From Agromyces cerinus subsp. cerinus (lineage in GTDB: Bacteria; Actinomycetota; Actinomycetes; Actinomycetales; Microbacteriaceae), in contig NZ_FSRJ01000001.1 in NCBI RefSeq assembly GCF_900142065.1, forward strand, positions 372,001 to 436,000: a stretch of 64,000 nt of DNA, written 5' to 3'. The position numbers and the translations under genes are program-made. This document shows, one piece after another, positions 24,142 to 31,437 of the stretch (position 1 is the stretch's first letter; each line of letters begins with the position of its first letter). The notes beneath the pieces are model-generated. The model was not told where the DNA came from. It did no database searches and saw nothing but the letters and a program-made list of their open reading frames with translations.

Positions 24142-24842
24142 GCCGAGCGGTCCGACGCGGTCGAGTCGGAGGCAGTGCCGGCGGTCGAACCCGAGCGCGA
24201 CGCCCACGGCCACGGACGCGGCTCGATGAGCCCCGGCCATGCGCGGTGCACGCCCTTCGCGACGAGCACGGTCACGACGACCTTGAGCAGGTCGCCCGGA
24301 AGGAAGAGGGCCGATCCGGAGATCGCCAGGTGGAGCGGCGTGCCGGTGATCGCGGCGAAGACGGGCACCCCGATGAGATAGATGGCGACGATGCCGCCGA
24401 GTGCGGTCCATGCAAGGGCCGGCGCGATCGGGTACCGCGGCAGCAGTCGCGCCGTCGCCCAGCCGATGACGGCGGCGCCGAGCAGCCACCCGATGAGGTA
24501 GCCGACCGACGGGCCGACGAACACGCCGAGGCCGCCCCGCCCGCCCGAGAGCAGCGGCAGGCCGGCGGCGACGAGCACGATGAAGAGGAGGACGGACAGG
24601 GTGCCCTTGCGTGCGCCGAGGATGGCGCCGGCGAGCATCACGCCGAGGGTCTGGAAGGTGATCGGCACCGCGGTGCCGCCGATCGTAAGGGCCCCGGGCA
24701 GGCCCAACGCGGCGATGAGTGCGGCGAACACGGCGATCTGGGCGAGGTCGCGGGCGCTGCTGCGCCGTGGACGAGCCGGCGGCGTCGTATTCGACGCGGT
24801 CGTGCTCGTGCTGCTCGTGCTGGTGCTGTGGGCGGAGCTCAA
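24138..24842 (-). CDS. bioY: biotin transporter substrate-binding protein BioY
   Basis: A 234-residue membrane protein. Six helices follow a Ser/Thr-rich N-terminus of about 30 residues. Family blocks: DLAQIAVFAALIAALG, VPITFQTLGVMLAGAILGARKG, and FVGPSVGYLIGWLLGA. BioY captures biotin and joins the BioM/EcfT energy module encoded downstream. The start appears to be TTG 24842 with AGAGGGG upstream; no ATG or GTG fits better. An Arg/Trp/Ser-rich tail follows the last helix. The upstream gap 24843-25017 shows no clear biotin-repressor palindrome. Confidence 0.92.
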   Translation of the reverse strand: MSSAHSTSTSSTSTTASNTTPPARPRRSSARDLAQIAVFAALIAALGLPGALTIGGTAVPITFQTLGVMLAGAILGARKGTLSVLLFIVLVAAGLPLLSGGRGGLGVFVGPSVGYLIGWLLGAAVIGWATARLLPRYPIAPALAWTALGGIVAIYLIGVPVFAAITGTPLHLAISGSALFLPGDLLKVVVTVLVAKGVHRAWPGLIEPRPWPWASRSGSTAGTASDSTASDRSA

Positions 24843-25017
24843 GGGGTTCCCCTCTCGTGGCGTGCGGGCGATTGCCCGGAATTCACGCTACGAGGTGCGG
24901 CGAGGCGCATTCTCGGCTGGCGATACAAGAATGCACGGTCGATTTTGGAGCACCGTGTCCGCTGACGCGATCGGGCGTTCACCGTGCGCCGTCGAGCGGC
25001 GCAGCGAGCCGATCGAC

Positions 25018-25500
25018 TCAGGCTGCGCGAGCCTCGAGTGCCGTCGCCGCACCGATGGTGGGCAGCGCGGCAGCCTCGACGGATGCCTCAGCGAACAGTT
25101 CGTCGTCGACGTCCGTCTGCGCGGCGGCCTCGACCGGCGCCGTCGTCTCGACCGGGTCGGCCCAGACGATGAGCGGTGCGGGCTCCCAGCCGAGTGCCAT
25201 GGTCTCTTCACCGGCGGGCACGACGACGGCGACGGAATCGCGCTCCTCGAGGATCGCGCGAGTGAGCTCGGCCGCGATCTGGTGCGTGAGCATCGCGTGG
25301 AAGATGCGATCGGTGTCGCCGTCGGACTTGCGCACGAGCGACCAGCCGCCGCCGGGCCCGATGAACTCGGACAGCCGCGAGTTCAGCAGTTCGAAGATGT
25401 GCTCGCCGCGAAGGTCGGCCGCAGAAGGGTGCGGCGTCGGGGCGGCTACATGGGCGGAGGCCTGGGCGGCAAGCCGTGCACGGCGCCAGCGGCGGAACAT
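25018..25500 (-). CDS. hypothetical protein, 160 aa
   Basis: I do not recognise this protein. The N-terminus is basic (MFRRWRRARLAAQASAHV). The middle (residues about 30-110) looks folded and has RGEHIFELLNSRLSEFIGPGGGWSLVRKSDGDTDRIFHAMLTHQIAAELT split over two helices. The C-terminal third is acidic and Ala-rich. There is no signal peptide or membrane helix. GAGAGGGG precedes ATG 25500. The codon pattern (G/C third bases) is that of a real gene. Confidence 0.7.
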   Translation of the reverse strand: MFRRWRRARLAAQASAHVAAPTPHPSAADLRGEHIFELLNSRLSEFIGPGGGWSLVRKSDGDTDRIFHAMLTHQIAAELTRAILEERDSVAVVVPAGEETMALGWEPAPLIVWADPVETTAPVEAAAQTDVDDELFAEASVEAAALPTIGAATALEARAA

Positions 25501-25599
25501 CGGTGGCCCCTCTCGTGGGTTCTCGGGTCGTTCGTCCCAGTTTCGGGCACGGTGGTGCGGAATGCGAGTGACACGCCGTGCAACGCCGGCGCGGCGGCG

Positions 25600-25788
25600 T
25601 TATTCGCCGAGTTCGCCCTGCTTGGTCTCTTCGGCGACCGTGCCGATCGCGATCGCGAGGCTCGCGGCCCACGAGACCCACATGAGCAGCAGGCGCCAGT
25701 CGCGGGGCCCCGTGGCGGTGGTCTTCACCACGCCGATGCCGCCGATGATGGCGCCGATCACGGCACCGCTGAAGAGGTACTTGCGCAT
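25600..25788 (-). CDS. small membrane protein, 62 aa
   Basis: Two hydrophobic segments (about 5-22, with the Gly-rich AVIGAIIGGIGVV, and 31-52) are joined by a polar loop. A charged tail EETKQGELGE ends it. I do not recognise a family. A -10 hexamer exactly 6 bases before ATG 25788 supports a real leaderless gene despite its small size. Confidence 0.65.
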   Translation of the reverse strand: MRKYLFSGAVIGAIIGGIGVVKTTATGPRDWRLLLMWVSWAASLAIAIGTVAEETKQGELGE

Positions 25789-25800
25789 GCCGCAACGCTA
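25786..25800 (-). promoter_or_regulatory. -10 element close to start of small membrane protein
   Basis: On the minus strand TAGCGT (25800-25795) is 6 bases before ATG 25788, predicting a leaderless mRNA. Confidence 0.5.
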
Positions 25801-25838
25801 CCGCGCCGTTTCGGTCGGCTGAGAGACATCCGTGAATC

Positions 25839-25879
25839 TGACCGATCGTGCAGGAGCTGACCGATCGGTCAATTACCGT
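25839..25879 (+). promoter_or_regulatory. two TetR operators and -10 of tetR
   Basis: TGACCGATCGGTCA (25858-25871) is a perfect 14-bp palindrome. TGACCGATCGTGCA (25839-25852) is a second copy with two mismatches, 19 bp upstream. TACCGT (25874-25879) is a -10 hexamer 6 bases before ATG 25886. The perfect palindrome ends right at the -10, so repressor binding would shut off the tetR-MMPL operon. Confidence 0.7.
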
Positions 25880-25885
25880 GGGATC

Positions 25886-26485
25886 ATGCCCTCCGATGCA
25901 CCAGTTCCTTCCCGCGTGCGCGCCAGCGACGAGCTGCGCCAGGCCGCGCTCGAGCAGTTCGCCACCGTCGGCTTCGCCGCGAGCTCGCTGCAGCAGATCG
26001 CCGACCACGCGGGCTACTCGAAGTCGAGCGTGCTCTACCACTACGCCTCGAAGGAAGCGCTGCTCGAGGCCGCGATCGGCCCGTCGATCGACCTGCTCGA
26101 ATCCCTGCTCGGCGACTTCGTCGCGGGCGGCCGTTCGGCGGCCGCGCAGGCGGTCTTCATCGAACGCTTCGTCGACTTCCTGCTCGGCAACCGGCTCGCC
26201 GTGCACACCTTCGTGAACCAGGGCCAGTCGCTGCGCGGGCTGCCGGTCATCGAACGCGCGAACACCGCCATCCGGGGTCTCGCCGACTCGATCTGCGCCG
26301 ATGACGCCAGTCTCGCCGAACAGATGCGCTTCGGCGTCGCGCTCGCCGGTGCCACCTACACGCTCGTCGCCGGCGCGACGTTCCTCGACGGAGACCAGCA
26401 GTTCGCCGACGACGACGTGCGCGACGCCCTCATCTCCGTGCTCTCCGAACTCCTGCTGACGGCCGACGGCCGCCCGACCCGATAG
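25886..26485 (+). CDS. TetR-family repressor of the MMPL operon
   Basis: A 199-residue regulator. The HTH is ASSLQQIADHAGYSKSSVLYHY (residues about 32-53, given in part), with the common TetR YHY turn. A helical ligand domain follows. ATG 25886 is preferred to an in-frame ATG at 25832, which would lie upstream of both operators and the -10. The MMPL gene begins 8 bp after the stop, so repressor and exporter are one transcription unit that the repressor probably shuts off itself. Confidence 0.9.
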   Translation: MPSDAPVPSRVRASDELRQAALEQFATVGFAASSLQQIADHAGYSKSSVLYHYASKEALLEAAIGPSIDLLESLLGDFVAGGRSAAAQAVFIERFVDFLLGNRLAVHTFVNQGQSLRGLPVIERANTAIRGLADSICADDASLAEQMRFGVALAGATYTLVAGATFLDGDQQFADDDVRDALISVLSELLLTADGRPTR

Positions 26486-26493
26486 GCAGACCC

Positions 26494-29379
26494 ATGGCTC
26501 TCCTCCTCCACCGCATCGGTCGTTTCGCCTTCCGCCGCGCCTGGTACGTCATCGTCGCCTGGGTGCTCCTGCTCGGCGGACTGCTCGGCACGGGCCTGGC
26601 CCTCGGCGGCCAGTTGCAGGACTCCTTCGCCATCCCCGGCACGGAGTCGCAGACGGCGATCGACCAGCTCGCCGCCGTGTTCCCCGAGACCGCCGGCGCC
26701 TCGGCCAAGGCGGTCGTCGAAGCCCCCGACGGCGCGACCGTCGAGGCCGACTCGACGCGCGCCGCCATCGAGGCGATGGAGGCCGAGCTCGAACAGGTCG
26801 ACGGCGTCGCGAGCGTGCTCGGCCCGTTCGACGAGTACGCGGGCGACCAGATCTCGGGCGACGGTCGCACCGCCTACATCCAGATCCAGTTCGACGGCCA
26901 GGTGACCGACGTCACCCCCGAGTCGCTCGAGGCCGTCGAGGCGACGGGCGAGATCGGCAGCGACGCCGGCCTCGCGGTGGCGTTCGGCGGCGACGTCTTC
27001 CAGGAGACGAGCTTCGGCCTGACGATCACCGAGGTGTTCGGCGTGCTGTTCGCCGCGGTCGTGCTCGTCATCACCTTCGGCTCCCTCCTCGCGGCCGGCA
27101 TGCCGCTGCTCACCGCGCTCGTCGGCGTCGGCGCGGCCTTCGGCGGCATCTCGATCGTCGCGGCGTTCACGACGGTCTCGTCGACGGCGCCCATGCTCGC
27201 CGTCATGATCGGACTCGCGGTCGGCATCGACTACGCGCTCTTCATCCTGTCCAGGCATCGGAACCAGCTCGCTCGCGGCCAGGATCCCGAGGACTCCGCG
27301 GCCGAGGCGGTCGCGACCGCCGGCGGCGCCGTGGTCTTCGCGGGGCTCACCGTCATCATCGCGCTGCTCGGCCTCCTCGTCGTCGGCATCCCGTTCCTCA
27401 GCGTCATGGGCGTCGGGGCCGCGTTCGCCGTGCTCATCGCGGTGGCGGGCGCCGTCACCCTGCTGCCGGCGCTGCTCGGCGTCTTCGGCCGCAAGCTCGT
27501 GCCGAAGCCCGGCAGTCGCGCCCACCGCCGCGCGAACGCCGACGACGACAGCGGCAAGCGCACGATGGGCCGCCGCTGGGTCGACCTCGTGCTGAAGGCG
27601 CCCGTCGTGTTCCTCGTGATCGTGGTGGGCCTGCTCGGCGCCGCCGCGGTGCCGGCGCTCAGTCTCGACCTCAACCTGCCGAACGGCTCGGGCACCGAGG
27701 GCTCCAGCCAGCGCGAGGCCTACGAGATGATCGAAGACGGCTTCGGGCCCGGCTACAACGGCCCGCTCATCGTGACGGTCGACATCACCCAGACGACCGA
27801 CATCTTCGGCGACCTCGACGCGATCGGCGCCCGCATCGGCGAACTCGACGACGTCGCGTTCGTCGGTCAGGGGCTGCCGAATCCGACGGCGGACACGGCG
27901 ATCATCCAGGTCATCCCCGAGAGCGCACCGGATGCCCCGGCGACGAAGGTGCTCGTCGAGAACATCCGCGAGCTCGAGCCCTCGATCACGGCCGACTACG
28001 GCACGCCCATCGCCGTCACCGGCTACACGGCCGTCGCGATCGACATCTCGAACCGGCTGGCCGACGCGCTGATCCCGTTCGCGCTCATCGTCGTGGGGCT
28101 CTCGATCGTGCTCCTGCTCATGGTCTTCCGTTCGGTGTTCGTGCCGATCAAGGCCGCGCTCGGCTTCCTGCTCTCGGCGTTCGGGGCGATCGGCGTGACG
28201 GTCGCGATCTTCCAGTGGGGATGGTTCGCCGACCTGCTGCACGTCGAGCCGGGGCCGATCCTGAGCTTCCTGCCGATCCTGCTCATGGCGGTGCTGTTCG
28301 GCCTCGCCATGGACTACCAGGTGTTCCTCGTCTCGGGCATGCGCGAGGAGTACGTGAAGACCGGTGACGCCCGCAAGTCGGTCGTGCACGGCTTCCAGCA
28401 CGCGGCACGCGTCGTGACGGCCGCCGCGCTCATCATGTTCTTCGTCTTCTTCGCCTTCGTGCCCGAGGGGGCCGGCGTGATCAAGGGCATCGCCTTCGCG
28501 CTCGCCGTCGGCGTCGCATTCGACGCCTTCCTCGTGCGCATGACGCTCGTGCCCGCCGCCATGGCGCTCGCCGGCAACGCCGCCTGGTGGCTGCCGAAGT
28601 GGCTCGCCAGGATCCTGCCGAACGTCGATATCGAGGGGGAGGGCCTGCGCACCCACCTCGAGCAGGAGGAGTGGGCCGCGTCCCGTCCCGCCGCGGTCAA
28701 CGCCGAGTCCGCCGTCTTCGGGCTGCCCGAACGGCCGATCGGCCCGCTGACGGTCGAGGTGCCGGCAGGCGGCGTGCTCGTCGTGCAGGGCGAGGCCATC
28801 GATCGTCGCGTGGTCTCGGCGACCCTCGCGGGCCGACTCGCGCCGGTCGGTGGCCGACTCGCCGTGCTCGGCTCGCCGTTGCCCTCGGGCGCCGGCACGG
28901 TCATGCGCGGCGTCGCGATCGCCGAGGTGGCAGCGGATGCCGCGCCGGGCGGCACCGTCGGCGAGCTCATCGCCGGCCGCCTCGACGCCACCCGCCCGTG
29001 GTACCGCATCGCTCCGTCCAACTCGCTCGTGCGCACCTGGACCGAGCGGGCCGCCGAGGCCGCCGGCCACGGCCCCGACGGGCCGCGGTTCACGACCGAG
29101 ACGCCGCTCTCCGCACTCGGTGTCGAAGCCCGCACCCTCGTCGCCGTCGCTGCGGCGCTCGCCGAACGGCCGAAGGCCGTCGTCATCGACCTCGACGACG
29201 ATCCGGGCTCGGCCACCGGCGATCTCTGGCACGCCCTCGCCGCGCTCGTGCCCGCCCAGGTCACGGTCATCGTCGGCCTCGGCCGGTCGGCCGTGTCGCC
29301 CGCGGTCTCGCCGCAGCTCGCGGCCCGCGGCATCCGCACCCTCGAACCCGTCTCGCGCACCCAGGAGGCCCTCCGATGA
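26494..29379 (+). CDS. MMPL/RND-type transporter with degenerate ABC ATPase domain
   Basis: A 961-residue protein. Residues 1 to about 715 form an MMPL transporter: first helix 13-38, a soluble domain, then six helices (with GLAVGIDYALFILSRHRNQL), a second soluble domain and six more helices (with GLAMDYQVFLVSGMREEY). The Asp/Tyr pairs of proton-driven MMPL pumps are present in both halves. Residues about 745-961 read like an ABC ATPase without its motifs. GVLVVQGEAIDRRVVSATLAG (760-780, in part) stands where Walker A would be but lacks GxxGxGKS. AVVIDLDDD (895-903) resembles Walker B. It is probably an exporter of lipids or drugs. The function of the tail is unknown. Confidence 0.88.
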   Translation: MALLLHRIGRFAFRRAWYVIVAWVLLLGGLLGTGLALGGQLQDSFAIPGTESQTAIDQLAAVFPETAGASAKAVVEAPDGATVEADSTRAAIEAMEAELEQVDGVASVLGPFDEYAGDQISGDGRTAYIQIQFDGQVTDVTPESLEAVEATGEIGSDAGLAVAFGGDVFQETSFGLTITEVFGVLFAAVVLVITFGSLLAAGMPLLTALVGVGAAFGGISIVAAFTTVSSTAPMLAVMIGLAVGIDYALFILSRHRNQLARGQDPEDSAAEAVATAGGAVVFAGLTVIIALLGLLVVGIPFLSVMGVGAAFAVLIAVAGAVTLLPALLGVFGRKLVPKPGSRAHRRANADDDSGKRTMGRRWVDLVLKAPVVFLVIVVGLLGAAAVPALSLDLNLPNGSGTEGSSQREAYEMIEDGFGPGYNGPLIVTVDITQTTDIFGDLDAIGARIGELDDVAFVGQGLPNPTADTAIIQVIPESAPDAPATKVLVENIRELEPSITADYGTPIAVTGYTAVAIDISNRLADALIPFALIVVGLSIVLLLMVFRSVFVPIKAALGFLLSAFGAIGVTVAIFQWGWFADLLHVEPGPILSFLPILLMAVLFGLAMDYQVFLVSGMREEYVKTGDARKSVVHGFQHAARVVTAAALIMFFVFFAFVPEGAGVIKGIAFALAVGVAFDAFLVRMTLVPAAMALAGNAAWWLPKWLARILPNVDIEGEGLRTHLEQEEWAASRPAAVNAESAVFGLPERPIGPLTVEVPAGGVLVVQGEAIDRRVVSATLAGRLAPVGGRLAVLGSPLPSGAGTVMRGVAIAEVAADAAPGGTVGELIAGRLDATRPWYRIAPSNSLVRTWTERAAEAAGHGPDGPRFTTETPLSALGVEARTLVAVAAALAERPKAVVIDLDDDPGSATGDLWHALAALVPAQVTVIVGLGRSAVSPAVSPQLAARGIRTLEPVSRTQEALR

Positions 29380-31331
29380 GCACCCGACTCTCCCGACTCT
29401 TCGGGTCGACCCCCGCGCAGCGACGCGTGCGCTACGGCGTGCTGCTCGCCGCGGTCGTCGCCGTGCCGCTCGCCGTCGCCGGCCTCGTCTCGGGCGCCGT
29501 CGGCAACGGCGGCGACAACCTCGAGCAGATCCCGGCGGTCGTCGTGAACAACGACGAGATGGTCACCTTGACGCTGCCCGACGGCACCGAGCAGCCCGTG
29601 CTCGCCGGCCGCCTGCTCGTGACCGAGCTGACCGATCCCGAGACCTCGGGCTTCGACTGGACGATCTCGAACGACGAGGAGGCCGCCGACCTCCTCGCCT
29701 CGGGCGACGCGTACGCGGTGCTCACGATCCCCGACGACTTCTCGGAGTCGGTGACCTCGCTCTCGGGGTCGGATCCGACGCAGGCGAACCTCGACATCCG
29801 CACCGACGACGCCCACGGCTACCTCGCCGGCTCGGTCGCGCAGTCGGTCGGCGACGCCATGTCGGCGACCTTCGGCCGTGAGCTGACGGCGCAGTACCTC
29901 GAGGGCCTGTACACGAACCTCGCGACGATGGGCGGTTCGCTCGGCGATGCCGCCGACGGCGCGACGCAGCTCTCGAGCGGTGTCGGCTCCCTCGCGGGCG
30001 GCCTCGGCACGCTCTCGAGCGGCGTCGCCTCGGCCACGAGCGGTGCAGCGGATGCCGCGAGCGGCGCCCACGAGTACGCCGCGGGCGTCACGCAGTACAC
30101 GCAGGGCGTCGACGGCCTGGCGAGCGGCCTCGGCGAGCTGAGCGCCGGCGCGGCCGGACTCGACGAGATCTCGAACCAATGGGATGCCTACACCGGCGGC
30201 ATCGCGAAGGGGGTGGCGACCGTCGACGGCTACCTCGGGCCGGCGTCCGAGCAGTTGGCGAGCATCATCGCCGATCACCCCGAACTCGTCGAGCAGTACC
30301 CGCGGCTCGCCGGGATCCCCGCGACGATCGACGGAGTCCGCAGCCAGCTCGGCCAGCTCTCGACCGGGGGGCAGCAGCTTTCGGCGGCCTCTCGCGGCGC
30401 GATCGACGGCATCCAGGGCGGCATCGACCAGTCGGCTGCCGGAGCGGCCCAGCTCGCCGCAGGCTCGCGCGGCATCCGTGACGGCGCCAACGGCCTCTCA
30501 ACGGGTCTCGACGAGCTCGCCGGCGGCCTCGGTGCGCTCCAGGGCGGTGCAGCGGATGCCGCGAGCGGCGCCACGAAGCTCGCGAGCGGTGCCGACACCC
30601 TCGCCTCGGGTCTCACGTCCGGTGCCGAGAGCGCGACCGCGCTCACCGACATCGACGCCTCGAAGACCGCGGACGTCATCGCCGAACCCGTCACGGTCGA
30701 CGCCAGCCGCGACCACGAGATCGCGGGCATCGGCGACGTCATCGGCATGCTGTTCGTGCCGGTGGGTCTGTGGCTCGGCGCACTCGCGCACTTCCTCGTG
30801 TTCCGGCCCTTCGGCCGTGAGGCGCTGCGCTCGACGGCCTCGACCGGCGGGCTCGTCTGGCGCACCCTCGCTCGGGCCGGCCTCATCGCCCTCGCGCAGG
30901 CGGTCGCCGTCGTGCTGCTCCTGCACGGCACCATGGGCGTCACCTGGAGCCTGCTGCCGCAGACGCTCGCGTTCGCGGCCCTGCTCGCGCTGGTGTTCAC
31001 CGCGCTGCACGCCTTCCTCACGGTCTGGCTCGGCCGGGCCGGGCTGCTCGTCTCGCTCGTGCTGGTCGCGTTGCAGCTCACCGCCTCGGGCGGGCTGTAC
31101 CCCGTCGAGGCGCTGAGCGGCCCGTATCAGGCGATCAGCCCGTTCCTGCCGCTCACCTGGGCGGTGCAGGGCATGCAGTTCATCGTCTCGGGCGTTGCCG
31201 GGGGATCGGTCGCGATGGCGGCGGGCGTGCTCGTCGTCTTCGGTCTCGTGGGCGTGCTCGGCACGACCCTCGTGGTCGGCCGGCGCCGCGGCATCCGTTC
31301 GATCGGGTTCGCGGCGGCCGCACTCGGCTGA
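29376..31331 (+). CDS. YhgE/Pip-type (ABC-2-like) membrane protein
   Basis: A 651-residue protein. One N-terminal helix (about 20-44) is followed by a long outside region and then six C-terminal helices (from about residue 450). The outside region has many Gly/Ser-rich near-heptad units (LSSGVGSLAGGLGTLSSGV and similar, about residues 195-430), the mark of YhgE/Pip and ESX-associated families. These are predicted long coiled coils. The C-terminal permease block resembles ABC-2 exporters. ATG overlaps the MMPL stop (ATGA), with GGAGG upstream. It likely acts with the MMPL protein and its ABC-like tail. Confidence 0.88.
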   Translation: MSTRLSRLFGSTPAQRRVRYGVLLAAVVAVPLAVAGLVSGAVGNGGDNLEQIPAVVVNNDEMVTLTLPDGTEQPVLAGRLLVTELTDPETSGFDWTISNDEEAADLLASGDAYAVLTIPDDFSESVTSLSGSDPTQANLDIRTDDAHGYLAGSVAQSVGDAMSATFGRELTAQYLEGLYTNLATMGGSLGDAADGATQLSSGVGSLAGGLGTLSSGVASATSGAADAASGAHEYAAGVTQYTQGVDGLASGLGELSAGAAGLDEISNQWDAYTGGIAKGVATVDGYLGPASEQLASIIADHPELVEQYPRLAGIPATIDGVRSQLGQLSTGGQQLSAASRGAIDGIQGGIDQSAAGAAQLAAGSRGIRDGANGLSTGLDELAGGLGALQGGAADAASGATKLASGADTLASGLTSGAESATALTDIDASKTADVIAEPVTVDASRDHEIAGIGDVIGMLFVPVGLWLGALAHFLVFRPFGREALRSTASTGGLVWRTLARAGLIALAQAVAVVLLLHGTMGVTWSLLPQTLAFAALLALVFTALHAFLTVWLGRAGLLVSLVLVALQLTASGGLYPVEALSGPYQAISPFLPLTWAVQGMQFIVSGVAGGSVAMAAGVLVVFGLVGVLGTTLVVGRRRGIRSIGFAAAALG

Positions 31332-31352
31332 GCCGCCTCCGCGCAGCACCGT

Positions 31353-31393
31353 GCGGCGCGGGGCCCGGCCGATCCGGCCGGACCCCGCGCCGC
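31353..31393 (+). terminator. strong hairpin after the MMPL operon
   Basis: GCGGCGCGGGG (31353-31363) pairs perfectly with CCCCGCGCCGC (31383-31393). The inside contains CCGGCC/GGCCGG and can extend the stem. There is no U tract. Confidence 0.7.
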
Positions 31394-31437
31394 TCGGCTG
31401 TTAGCCTGAGCACAGCGCGAGGAGGGACATCCGCTCT

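Noticed and set aside
24142..24489. Longer 524-residue version of the acyl-CoA ligase
   Set aside because: The extra N-terminus is antisense-like Arg/His-rich sequence inside bioY. The GTG at 24141 fits the 4-bp overlap seen at every other junction.
25832..25885. Upstream start for the MMPL-operon TetR
   Set aside because: This start would lie before both operator palindromes and the -10 hexamer, so the mRNA would not contain it.
26356..29232. 958-codon open frame on the minus strand opposite the MMPL gene
   Set aside because: It is a high-GC shadow frame: composition is His/Arg/Glu/Asp-rich without motifs, and it runs antisense to a clear transporter gene with a promoter.
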